Shown here one piece after another: positions 27,501 to 36,033 of a DNA stretch of 36,495 nt. Made by a program: the position numbers and the translations under genes. The notes beneath the pieces were generated by a model. It made no database searches and was not told the DNA's origin. It saw nothing but the letters and a program-made list of their open reading frames with translations. The DNA is from an uncultured Candidatus Poseidoniales archaeon (GTDB lineage Archaea; Thermoplasmatota; Poseidoniia; Poseidoniales; Poseidoniaceae), in contig CM001443.1 in the NCBI GenBank assembly GCA_000246735.1, positions 1,391,917 through 1,428,411 on the forward strand, in the 5' to 3' direction. Numbering within the stretch: the first letter of the stretch is position 1; each line of letters begins with the position of its first letter.

Positions 27501-30006
27501 CGTCCCAAGCCCAATCAACTTTGAGCGGCATGCGTATGGATACAACCCCTAACGCATCAGTCGTTGAAGTGCAATTGGCCGCATCGAACATCACAACGCC
27601 TTCACCATCGCTGACAACAGTGCAGACATCACCACGTTCCCAGCTGAAGGCTGGGTTTTCACCGTATGAATTGTTGAGAGCAACAAGCGCATCAGTCACA
27701 TAGTCAACATCATCCCCTGGTGCAACACGAGTCACAAGGTTTCTGTGGGCGCCATCGGGCGCAACGAGGCCACCTTCGAGTGATGCGTCAACAGCGCGAG
27801 TTTGCATCTTGTAAGCAACATCGATGTTTGAAATCTTGACGCGGCCGGAACTTGCCGCTTTGATAGCAATTGGGACAAGGATGTCCCCATCGCCGTTTTC
27901 TGGGACAGCGTCATTAAACGCTGCAATGAGCGAGGGTGCGAACTTTACATCGATACCAACAACGGACTCGTCGCTCGCTTCGACTGCAGATTCGTTCAGG
28001 AAGAGAAGTGACTCCCACTCCCAAACTTGATCGTTCCCGATATCAATTCTCGGACGGTCAGGGTAGCCTTCCTCATATTCGAGGAGCATGCTGTCCATCG
28101 TCGGAGTCAGGCTTGGGTCGGTGGTTGACATGCTGATGGCATAGCGAACCGTTGAGCCTGCTTCATCCGCTGTGAAACTCACTTCCTGCCCGTTGGTTGC
28201 TGGCAACCACGTGCTTCCATTGTCATTTGATACTTGGACCTGAAGCGTGCTTCCTGCTGGAACGGTCGAAACCCATTGAGGTCGAACCTTTCCAACCTTT
28301 GTCCCCGCCGTAAACGGATCAGAAGTCCATGAGCCACTGGCAACATACGATGTTGACATTTCAACATCGACCCACCAAGAGACAGCCGTCGAACCAATCA
28401 ACTGTGCCTTCCAGACAAGTTCTGTTCCGGGATAAGCGAAGTGAATGGTTTCATTGGATGTGACTGATTCCCAGTGCGTACCGTTGTCGGCAGAGATCCA
28501 GTAGTCTACACGGTCACCGGTCGACGCTGCTGACCAATACGTCTGCATGTTTGCAGCAACAATGTCTTCGCCAGAGGTTGTAACTGGTCCATACCATGTG
28601 GTGGTACCTGGCGCTGGTGTTGTCTTGTATTGCCACCCCGTACCGTATTCACGGTAGTAGAGAGTGGATGAGGACCATGTGGAGTAGCCACAGTCAATGG
28701 TGACGAATCTGCTTCCGTCATATTGGAGACCATAGCCGAGGGCAGAGAGGAGTCGAGTGCCGATTTGCGGGACGAGTGAAGATGAGGACCCCGAAATGGA
28801 CCACGCCTCAAGTTGATCCTTGTCTTGGCTTGTGGATCCCTTTTGACAGCGCATGAAGAAGGTGGTCGAATTGACTTCCAAACCACGCACTTGCTGGCCA
28901 GTTTTCCCACACTCGAACGATGTTCCAGAGGAGGAAGAATAAGAGTACATATCCGTTCCACGTTGGTATTGTCCGTCACCAGCACTGGAGAATGTGTAGG
29001 GGACGATGCGGCGTTGACTGTTGTGAACAATCCAGATGTTCTCCGTGTCTCGGTCGTATGCGATAGCGGTGTAATCAGAATATTGCGGTGACACATCATA
29101 GGTATCGATGCACGTCCAAGTGTCGTCGCGTGAGATATCCATCTCAACAACACGATGGTATTGTGATGGGGCCGTTGCACTGTAATGGTAACGGTAACCA
29201 GAGAGGATGCCAAACATCCGCTCATCATCTGTGATGGTCCAGTCACGGAATCCATATGAGCCGTAATAGCTGCTTGGATGGAGGAAGTCGATGCTGCAAT
29301 CTGCTTCATCAAGAGTGATTGTCGACTCACGAGACAAGTTGTTTGGGTAAAGGCGATCGACAATGTTGTGGAAGGTCGAGCCGCTCCACTTGGACATGAA
29401 CACCCAATCGTGGTGCTTGAGAACTGCTCCTTGGGATTGCTTGGTGAGGCTGTTTGAGGTTTTGAGTACCTGTTGAGAAAATCTGTTTTCCGTTGCGTTG
29501 GAGGTGTGTGGTTGGCGCAAGGCATACGAGCCGTTGTCCAACCAAGCATCAGAATTTCCATCTGTGAATTCATCATATCCATGAGGGAAGAAGGATTCGG
29601 TTGTGTTGGCAAAGGCCAGACTCAAATCACCAGAACGGGCATCAGCAGCCGAAGGGAGCCCTTGCATCCAATCGGAGCGGTCGTCGTCAACAATCTGGGA
29701 CCAACCGGTGGCTGAGGCGCCAGAAAGCGTCATCGTCACATCTGTGATTTTAGCACCACGGGGTATGGCTACTTCTGCCCCAGCGTCTGCATTGCCGCCT
29801 TGATAGAGGGCCACATACTCTGTTGTACCGTCTGCGAACTCGTAGACGTGACGAGCAACACCTGCCGCATCCGATGGTTGAACCAACACATCTGCCAATG
29901 GTGACATTGGTGATAGCACCATGATGATGAAGAGCAAGAACATCACGCCGCGGCCGGCTGGAATATTGTCATGCATGACGCGGTCCATGCTTGAGCACAG
30001 GGGCAT
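24568..30006 (-). CDS. Giant membrane-anchored surface protein (up to 1812 aa): signal peptide, Tyr/Ser-rich propeller-like region, multiple beta-sandwich domains, C-terminal TM, Pro-rich tail and terminal WTQDQWNHFGWQYVE motif
   Basis: Signal-like 'GVMFLLFIIMVLSPMSPLADVLV'; many NxS/T sequons; TM 'FAIVLYIVALVSLSLAMWMLVLNRR'; tail 'PAQPAAPPTPAEPAPAQPAAPGQRPPPPLPPTGLPEGWTQDQWNHFGWQYVESMKK*'. Confidence 0.85.
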   Translation of the reverse strand: MPLCSSMDRVMHDNIPAGRGVMFLLFIIMVLSPMSPLADVLVQPSDAAGVARHVYEFADGTTEYVALYQGGNADAGAEVAIPRGAKITDVTMTLSGASATGWSQIVDDDRSDWMQGLPSAADARSGDLSLAFANTTESFFPHGYDEFTDGNSDAWLDNGSYALRQPHTSNATENRFSQQVLKTSNSLTKQSQGAVLKHHDWVFMSKWSGSTFHNIVDRLYPNNLSRESTITLDEADCSIDFLHPSSYYGSYGFRDWTITDDERMFGILSGYRYHYSATAPSQYHRVVEMDISRDDTWTCIDTYDVSPQYSDYTAIAYDRDTENIWIVHNSQRRIVPYTFSSAGDGQYQRGTDMYSYSSSSGTSFECGKTGQQVRGLEVNSTTFFMRCQKGSTSQDKDQLEAWSISGSSSSLVPQIGTRLLSALGYGLQYDGSRFVTIDCGYSTWSSSTLYYREYGTGWQYKTTPAPGTTTWYGPVTTSGEDIVAANMQTYWSAASTGDRVDYWISADNGTHWESVTSNETIHFAYPGTELVWKAQLIGSTAVSWWVDVEMSTSYVASGSWTSDPFTAGTKVGKVRPQWVSTVPAGSTLQVQVSNDNGSTWLPATNGQEVSFTADEAGSTVRYAISMSTTDPSLTPTMDSMLLEYEEGYPDRPRIDIGNDQVWEWESLLFLNESAVEASDESVVGIDVKFAPSLIAAFNDAVPENGDGDILVPIAIKAASSGRVKISNIDVAYKMQTRAVDASLEGGLVAPDGAHRNLVTRVAPGDDVDYVTDALVALNNSYGENPAFSWERGDVCTVVSDGEGVVMFDAANCTSTTDALGVVSIRMPLKVDWAWDDESGTEALISVEDDLGLAVSAWETSSLDLIVENDIQLDGLRVYEETGRELYNQDWVRGGFNLTFTGGIYFQNSQLSPLAGQFNMTIIGQNVTYDGDPIGEPVVLAVEQNPAFGEYNMTFTAPLESSPGGMIFYVIASDLPNGSTYANPGYNTLRLILDGNSPLVLSSTPGDGEERHAGPPAPGGQSLSVVIQDSVDPPNQISLHYWIGCKASSAIGCSDYNFDGLPNEDEYEMKTLSSPEIRTGGLNIFQGLIDDSMLDHGQRVSFYVTGKDAQNNAVAMGKGPVCPDSTMPCGYAPGETVPDWDNDLGTYKIRVEFEPELDLDNSTILGHDDKSPLHPGIPYSAQIVLSDRNGWQDIQYVQLALGGDYDDEDTSVFISLMADQNGMPTAVMEAGSGNIAVSNLYSSVTIDEDNNSIIKIIARFQLTWTFPEVFDTNGESRIIPKILVTDLPCNVGEETPCFEAKAGLGNDAWSLDNDFRFDTMDGHIRAVELRDGTNHYNNEFSETLIGAGQALRVNGRVLFSEDDTPAPAGAFDVVFGDYDYTWRTSTRDAGEFSLDLLIPSVRSGHLDLRLGLDNLPGIALDETSIIPRVRLAVDSSRPTISAISLNEVSSDSPLSIGDAGDLLVMLETLDDYGFNLDEPAVLHYRVRAGEAEISRGSLPLPDTTPFGEQFFWTGHLDLTDAGATVLLPSYVVDVWVSGSDAAGNPFDTLDNSLTTPIASWPLALLGPSLDLSHDDTVLSWSNPSPVEGEAVYLEVQVLNQGGKGDVAYVLQKAVEGGFWAEVVRVDLVATAGGLTEAQMATVADVGEGESVEYRMLILVDEVEMDRRTVDPLIVKGETVRDGDALAQQASESTFAIVLYIVALVSLSLAMWMLVLNRRIRTEGLEGGLTDETQSVVDEMSAPKILPEFGDASKAAPMPAQPAAPPTPAEPAPAQPAAPGQRPPPPLPPTGLPEGWTQDQWNHFGWQYVESMKK

Positions 30007-30043
30007 GAGGCTTTAGAGGGTACGCCTTCGTTTCACAACGATT

Positions 30044-33000
30044 TCATGAACCGGTCTGACGTGAATCGTATCGTATTGGCGAGGAATCACCACGAACACC
30101 GTCTTCTTCATCATCATGAACTTCGAACCAGTCCACCATCCAATCGCCGTCGGTGTCCCAGTTTGTTGGGTCCGTACCTTCAGCGATGTGATCGTTGTCG
30201 AAGTCGAGTAAATACCAGCCAAATTCGTGCTCACCAACTGAACGCACAGGCGAAGAGTAGGGGGAAGCTTGGTAGTATATTTCCCAAGCATCGGTCCAGT
30301 TGCCGGCAAGATGAACTTCATCATCACCAGAATCGAGAACGAGGAAATTCGTATCTTTGTCATCGACGATGTAGGCAAATCGGATGTCGTTGGAAAAAGA
30401 TTGATCCATTTTTAGGTAATTTTCTGTGCTTGCGCCGTTCTCATCCAGACCCAGCATAGCGGCTCTAAACTGCCACCATTCGAGGACAATTTCACCGTCG
30501 TAGATCAAACCGCTTAGGCGAACTGCATTCGGTGATGCATAATCAGAATTTGTGATTGCATAGAATTCCTGGAAGTTGGTGTAAGGCACGTAGGCACACC
30601 CTGCACCGGTGCAATCCCAATTTCCATCTTGATCTGGGTCAAGGTTTGCATCGAGAGGGTCTGCAGGATTGAGTGTGAACCATGTGAAGGTCAAATCTGG
30701 CCTGCTGAGTGCCCCACTTGCGCCTTGTTGCGACAATGGCAAACAGGAATTCGTATCTGTGTCACATGGGCCACCGGTTGCAGCGTCAATCCAAACAACT
30801 CGAATGCGCAAAAATGAACTAAAGTTATCATTCGATTCATTCCATGCCTTGGCATATTCATACCAATCAGGAATCATATCACCATCAGTGTCGTTGTCAC
30901 TCGGATTGATACCGTACTTGAACACTTCACGACCGTCTGAGAGGTTGAAATCTCGATCATGGGCTGTGACTGCACCGTTCACCACTGTCGTGGTGTAGGA
31001 AATGCTGTCGCCGTCCGAGTCGTTCAGATCAGGTCGAGTTTGGTTGTCCCATTCCATCCAGTTGGTGAAAGGAAGGTCACCAAGACCAGGCTGTATAACA
31101 TCGGTGGAAGGTGTGAACACTCGCCCACTCCATGTGCCTTGGTCGGCTGGAATATCAAAGGCAGTTCTCTCATACCAACCGTCTTGATCACCGTCATAAT
31201 CGACATCCCATGGATTGATTGGGTTCGATGCCCAGTGGTTAATGGTGGTCGTGTCTTCCATTCCGTAGAGAGCATAGCAGTATTCCCAACCATCTGTGAT
31301 TCCATCGCCATCGGAATCATCGCTTGTTGGATCAGCAACGCCAATGAGTGTTCGATTGAAATTATCGAAGTTGAATTCATTGATCTTTTCCATTCGATCA
31401 GCACTGTCTTGGGATTTTTCAACGAAATCATCGTAAATCGCATCCTTGGCTTGAACAAGGCTCATGCCAGTTTCTTCCATGTATGCGTTCATTGCATCTT
31501 CACCGAAGTCAATGATTCCAAGTGCAGCAGGAACAGAAGACCGTTCGAGGTATTTGCCCCATGTGCGGGATTCCCATTCACGTAAATTGCTGAATGTTTC
31601 ATTTTGGCTGATGACGCCATCTCCGTTACAATCGAAACTGTCGCCATCCGTATCCAGGTTGACGTCATTATCGATGAGTGGGTTCATGCTCCAACGATTC
31701 TGGTCAAGGTTCCATGCGGTGAACCAATACTCAAATCCGTCATACATCCCATCGCCATCCGTGTCAGGGTTGGTTGGATCACTCATTCCCAAAAGTATCG
31801 ATATGATGGCATTAGGTGGCTCTCCTTGCTGCCATCCATTGAAGTCGGTCAAAAGGCGCTTTCCACGGGTCTCTTTCGTGATGAGAATGTTGAACACACG
31901 CTGAGCTTTCTCCGTCGCTTGTTGTGCATCTCCATCGATGTGAAGCAGTGGCGCATCGCTTGGGTGTTCGATTCCGTTTTCGGGGTTCGACGAGGCAAGG
32001 GCAAATTCTTGCGCATCAATCAAACCATCTTCGTCGCCATCGAAGTCGCCGTCACCAGCAACCAGTGGATTCAGCGTCCATGTTTCGGCTGAGAGGTTCC
32101 ATGCGGTGAACAGGTGTTCAATGCCGTCAAGCATGCCATCACCGTCGGTATCAACGTTGTTCGGATCGGAAGTCCAACCACTGATGTTGATTTGATCTTG
32201 TGTCAAGAAGGATCCAAACGAAGCAGTCGTTGAGATGCTTGGCCATTGCTGCAGGGCAAACGCCGAGCCAACGGTTGTAACGAACCATTGAGGTGAGGAT
32301 CGGTTGGCATCCGTTTCGCTGTATTCCGGAGCAATGGCATTGTATTCTTCCCAGTTGGCCATGCCATCGTCGTCAGCGTCCTGCCAACGGTCAGAGGCGT
32401 CGAGTGGATTAAGCGTCCATGCGTCATCAAGAATAGCCCAACGAGCAAACCAAATTTCCCAACCATCTGGCATGCCATCATTGTCTGTATCGGCATCAAG
32501 TGGATTTGCTGCGCCAGTACTGGTCACTGGTTGAGTCGCTGTCACAGCACCTGAAGCACGTTCTCCAAAGGTTGCCTCAGGCGTGCCATAGTCCGCAACA
32601 TTGGCAAAGAGGTCTGTGGAGAAACCATCGGGCAATGGGACACCAGACATGGTGGTGTTGGTTGCGAAGAGGTCCGTGCGAACGTGGAATTCCAACCAGT
32701 TCACAAAGGCCTCATTTTCATCCAAAACACCGTCATGGTTGATGTCGTATCCATCACCGTCGGGGTTTTCGAAGAGATCTGAACCATTCAGTGGATTCAC
32801 GCCAACACGGGATGGATCCCATTCACATGCACCATTCGATTCCCATCCATCAGGCAGCGAATCGCCATCAGAGTCGATGTTGTTTGGATCTGCGGTCGAC
32901 CAACTGGCAGCAGATTCCGCCGATTCACCGTGGCTCTCTAGGAGCAAGCCTTCCATGGCCGCTCCTTTGACCAGCGACCACTGATATTCGCAGAGATTCG

Positions 33001-35800
33001 CAAGACCATCTTGGTCAGCGTCCCAGTTTGCATCATCGGCACGGTTCGGGTCAAGCGACCAGTTGTTACCACCTGTGAAACTTGAACCAACCCATCGACG
33101 GTGCGTGATTTCCCAGCCATCCGGCATTCCATCGCCATCCGAATCGAAATTCGTAGGGTCGGTGCCAACATCTGTCGACGACAATCCGAGGTAGGTTGTG
33201 TTCGCTGCAAGACCTGCAGCATCGTCACAGATGTATTCCAATTGCACTGTGTAATGGCACCACAAATTGCTTGTCTCGTAAAAGAATCCGAAGTATTCCT
33301 CGCCATCACCTAGACCATCGCCGTCAGTGTCACCTTCTCGAGGATTGGTCGAGTTGTAGCCAAGTGGCGTCGTTTCCACATATCGGAATTCATCAAGGTT
33401 GGTCCAAAGGCGTTCCAAGAAACCATCGGCAGCTTGGTCGAGGTCGAGCCCATCGCCGTCCATATCAAGCAGTGCATCATATGGATCGGTAGGGTCAAGT
33501 CCGTTAGCGACTTCCCACCCGTCTGGCATTCCGTCATTGTCAGAATCGTTTGCACCTGGGTTCATCAATTCTAAATTAGCGTATTGACCGGGTGCTGCGC
33601 CAGCAAGTATCGTGATGTTTCCGTCGATGCTGACCCAACTGAGCGTGCTCAATTCTCCATAGACCGGTTCTTGCTCTTGCAATCCATAAACGGCCGTATA
33701 GTCACCAGAAATGGCCCATAGCCCACGCTGTGACCCAATCAATACTTCGTCACCGGTTGGGAAAATCGAATGAATGTTGTTGAGGTCACGTAGGTATTGA
33801 CCATCAATGCCGGGGTGTTCCAGAAGTCCACTGTGTGTGATGCTGGAATCAAGGAGGCTCATACGATGCAATCCAGATGGCGTTCCAAACCATAGGACTT
33901 GGGCATTGTTCGCATTTGGTCCATCAAGGACAAGGGTACGAACTTCTGCTGGATTGGCCACCATTCCGAGGGAAAGGGAACGCAATTCATCGATACTGGT
34001 TGGAATTGGTGTTGATTCAGTGGTGTAATGGAATCGCCATGTGGGTGTGAATTCATCACGAACAGTCGCAGTCTCAGCCATCACAAGGCCACGATCGGTT
34101 CCGACGTAGAGCATCTTTGTGCCGCCGCCAGCCGCCCCGTGAGCAATCGATGTCACGCTGGCGTTGGACTCGCTCAATGCGGTTGTCAGCGAAGTCGAAA
34201 GAGCGTAACTTTGGACAATGGCTCCAGCGGAGTTGATTTCGATAATTGCTCCAGCGCCTGAATCACCGAGTGCGAGCAATTGTTGGTTCTGGCCTTCGAT
34301 GTCAAGTTCTGCGAGGGCGTTGAGTTCGTCGCCCATGGACCATGCCCATGTGCTTAGTGCTGCGAACGAACCGTCTGCCTGCAATGGTGCAACGGCCATG
34401 CCGATGCTTGTTGCAACGGCGAGAGCGTAGGCGTCATCACCGCTCTTGAGCAAGGAGGCATCATTGATTTCCACACCTTGGGGCATCCATTGATCGACGC
34501 TTGTTTGGGCTTCAAAGTCTGCAAATGTCAGCCCGTACCGAGTTGAAACATAGACATTGGAGCCATCTGTTTCAATGTCTCGAATGTCGTAATGCAGAAC
34601 ACTCAGTTCGTCCGGATTTGCGGTGAATGTGAGCGGGATCATACTTGCCGTCCCTTCCCCGTCGCCGTATCCTACGGACTTCAAACCAGCAATGACGGCG
34701 TTTCCATCGTCTTCGTGAACCATGTATTCTTCAAGCGTTGAGAGTGCCTCACCGAGCTTAATCGCCGTCAGTGTCCGACTTACATCCGGTGAGATTCCAC
34801 CGTCGCGGTTCGCATCCCAGCCATCGTTGTCGTGGTCCATGAGGGCGTTAGTCCGGTTCAATGGGTCAAGGCCAAAGTGAACTTCCCAACCGTCGGGGAT
34901 TCCATCTCCAAAGGAAGGGAACAATCGTCGAATGGAGAACCCATCCCAGTGGTAGCGATCAGAATCATCCAACAGCGGGTCGGTGCCGAGCCAAAGGTCT
35001 TCATCGACCACATTCGTAGCGTTTGTGGTGCATGCTGAAAGAATATTTTGGAAGGTTGCGTTCGCACCTGTCGGGATGAATGGCCAATTAATGAGAATCG
35101 AGCCCTCAGGCAACGAGGCTGAGCACCAAAGTCCATCCAATTCAGTGGTGTGGTTAAGGGGCGCACCCTGGATGTATTCTTCAGGTGAAGTGAACCGTTC
35201 GGTGACTGAAAGCACACCATCTCGATTGACGTCAAACCCATCTTCATCGGGATCGTCAGTCATATCACTCGCATTGAGTGGGTCGAAAGCAGGGCACACA
35301 TACCGCAGTGTGAAGATGTCGAAACCACCCGTCCGATGGCACATGTAGACCTCGTAACCATCAGGCATCCCATCGCCATCAGTGTCTGACATTCGTGGAT
35401 CAAGGTAGGTCCGCTCGCCTGCACCATCAACTGAGCCTGTCAATCCGCGTGGGAAACCAGAGGCTGTACAATTTGCAGGATATGGCCAGCAATATTCTTC
35501 GGTGGCGTTGAGGCCATCCCGATCGTTGTCCAGATATGCGTCCGATGCATCTTCTTTGTCCATTCCGGGCATGTAGATGTCTCGACCGTCAATCGCAGTC
35601 CAATTCATCCAAGACTCGAACAGGTTTTCGTGTACATCGGGGATTTTGTCCCCATCCGTATCGGTGGACGGGGGTTTCTCACCCTCCGTGATTCGAGGAT
35701 CGACGCTCGAAACCGATGAAATCGCAGGAAATTGCGACATAAAGAGGAGGCTTGCAATAACTGCAAGCGTTGTGAGAAGGGTGGTTAGACTTCGTCGCAT
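30044..35800 (-). CDS. Giant secreted protein (about 1918 aa) with about 15 DxDxDGxxDGxE (thrombospondin type 3 / calcium-binding-like) repeats flanking a propeller-like block
   Basis: Signal-like 'MRRSLTTLLTTLAVIASLLFMSQFPAISSVSS'; recurrent 'DTDGDGMPDGYEV', 'DSDNDGMPDGWEV', 'DSDGDGMPDGWEI', 'DTDNDGMPDGWEI', 'DTDGDGMLDGIEH', 'DTDGDGMYDGFEY'. Listed ORF reaches 36001, but MRRSLTT at 35800 is the plausible start. Confidence 0.85.
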   Translation of the reverse strand: MRRSLTTLLTTLAVIASLLFMSQFPAISSVSSVDPRITEGEKPPSTDTDGDKIPDVHENLFESWMNWTAIDGRDIYMPGMDKEDASDAYLDNDRDGLNATEEYCWPYPANCTASGFPRGLTGSVDGAGERTYLDPRMSDTDGDGMPDGYEVYMCHRTGGFDIFTLRYVCPAFDPLNASDMTDDPDEDGFDVNRDGVLSVTERFTSPEEYIQGAPLNHTTELDGLWCSASLPEGSILINWPFIPTGANATFQNILSACTTNATNVVDEDLWLGTDPLLDDSDRYHWDGFSIRRLFPSFGDGIPDGWEVHFGLDPLNRTNALMDHDNDGWDANRDGGISPDVSRTLTAIKLGEALSTLEEYMVHEDDGNAVIAGLKSVGYGDGEGTASMIPLTFTANPDELSVLHYDIRDIETDGSNVYVSTRYGLTFADFEAQTSVDQWMPQGVEINDASLLKSGDDAYALAVATSIGMAVAPLQADGSFAALSTWAWSMGDELNALAELDIEGQNQQLLALGDSGAGAIIEINSAGAIVQSYALSTSLTTALSESNASVTSIAHGAAGGGTKMLYVGTDRGLVMAETATVRDEFTPTWRFHYTTESTPIPTSIDELRSLSLGMVANPAEVRTLVLDGPNANNAQVLWFGTPSGLHRMSLLDSSITHSGLLEHPGIDGQYLRDLNNIHSIFPTGDEVLIGSQRGLWAISGDYTAVYGLQEQEPVYGELSTLSWVSIDGNITILAGAAPGQYANLELMNPGANDSDNDGMPDGWEVANGLDPTDPYDALLDMDGDGLDLDQAADGFLERLWTNLDEFRYVETTPLGYNSTNPREGDTDGDGLGDGEEYFGFFYETSNLWCHYTVQLEYICDDAAGLAANTTYLGLSSTDVGTDPTNFDSDGDGMPDGWEITHRRWVGSSFTGGNNWSLDPNRADDANWDADQDGLANLCEYQWSLVKGAAMEGLLLESHGESAESAASWSTADPNNIDSDGDSLPDGWESNGACEWDPSRVGVNPLNGSDLFENPDGDGYDINHDGVLDENEAFVNWLEFHVRTDLFATNTTMSGVPLPDGFSTDLFANVADYGTPEATFGERASGAVTATQPVTSTGAANPLDADTDNDGMPDGWEIWFARWAILDDAWTLNPLDASDRWQDADDDGMANWEEYNAIAPEYSETDANRSSPQWFVTTVGSAFALQQWPSISTTASFGSFLTQDQINISGWTSDPNNVDTDGDGMLDGIEHLFTAWNLSAETWTLNPLVAGDGDFDGDEDGLIDAQEFALASSNPENGIEHPSDAPLLHIDGDAQQATEKAQRVFNILITKETRGKRLLTDFNGWQQGEPPNAIISILLGMSDPTNPDTDGDGMYDGFEYWFTAWNLDQNRWSMNPLIDNDVNLDTDGDSFDCNGDGVISQNETFSNLREWESRTWGKYLERSSVPAALGIIDFGEDAMNAYMEETGMSLVQAKDAIYDDFVEKSQDSADRMEKINEFNFDNFNRTLIGVADPTSDDSDGDGITDGWEYCYALYGMEDTTTINHWASNPINPWDVDYDGDQDGWYERTAFDIPADQGTWSGRVFTPSTDVIQPGLGDLPFTNWMEWDNQTRPDLNDSDGDSISYTTTVVNGAVTAHDRDFNLSDGREVFKYGINPSDNDTDGDMIPDWYEYAKAWNESNDNFSSFLRIRVVWIDAATGGPCDTDTNSCLPLSQQGASGALSRPDLTFTWFTLNPADPLDANLDPDQDGNWDCTGAGCAYVPYTNFQEFYAITNSDYASPNAVRLSGLIYDGEIVLEWWQFRAAMLGLDENGASTENYLKMDQSFSNDIRFAYIVDDKDTNFLVLDSGDDEVHLAGNWTDAWEIYYQASPYSSPVRSVGEHEFGWYLLDFDNDHIAEGTDPTNWDTDGDWMVDWFEVHDDEEDGVRGDSSPIRYDSRQTGS
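30137..35665 (-). repeat. Degenerate coding repeat encoding D-x-D-x-D-G-(M/I/L)-x-D-G-(W/Y/F)-E, about 14 copies
   Basis: On the + strand the reverse-complement core recurs, e.g. 'catccggcattccatcgccatccgaatc' (~33119), 'catcaggcatcccatcgccatcagtgtctg' (~35360), 'cgtcatacatcccatcgccatccgtgtca' (~31738), 'catctgtgattccatcgccatcggaatc' (~31292). Confidence 0.75.
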
Positions 35801-36033
35801 TGTATCACCGGAGTGCAAGCCATAGGCTTCGCTAACCTTCATCCCTAAATCGACACTTATGAGGATAATGGAACGATGTTCGGACATTTGCATTTTCCAA
35901 GTACGAATTAACTCACCGGCCGAAGACCTTTGTACGTGTTTGCCGAAGTCTTTTCTTGCCCAAAAAGGGACTTCTTGAAGAAATTGAATCGCTTTGTTCA
36001 AAGTCCTACCGCGATGCGCTTCATTCGAACACC

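Noticed and set aside
28506-29612. 368-aa same-strand ORF in another frame inside the 1812-aa gene
   Set aside because: Low-complexity, no domain-like pattern, and the overlapping frame gives a coherent exported protein.
30013-30378. 121-aa alternate-frame ORF at the 3' end of the ~1918-aa gene, possibly a frameshifted true C-terminus
   Set aside because: The main frame stays coherent to its stop ('DTDGDWMVDWFEVHDDEEDG...'); no clear evidence for a frame change, though relatives should be compared.
30959-31585. 208-aa plus-strand ORF antisense to the giant repeat protein
   Set aside because: Arises from the antisense of Asp/Gly-rich repeats; composition is not protein-like for this genome.
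30044-35800. Regularly recurring ~25-30 nt similar sequences that could look like a CRISPR or tandem-repeat array
   Set aside because: Copies are degenerate, spaced irregularly (about 100-500 nt) and stay in one reading frame encoding DxDxDGxxDGxE; they are protein repeats, not CRISPR.
35801-36001. N-terminal extension of the ~1918-aa ORF (MNKAIQFLQE...)
   Set aside because: It would bury the obvious signal peptide at MRRSLTTLLTTLAVIASLLF; start reassigned to 35800.
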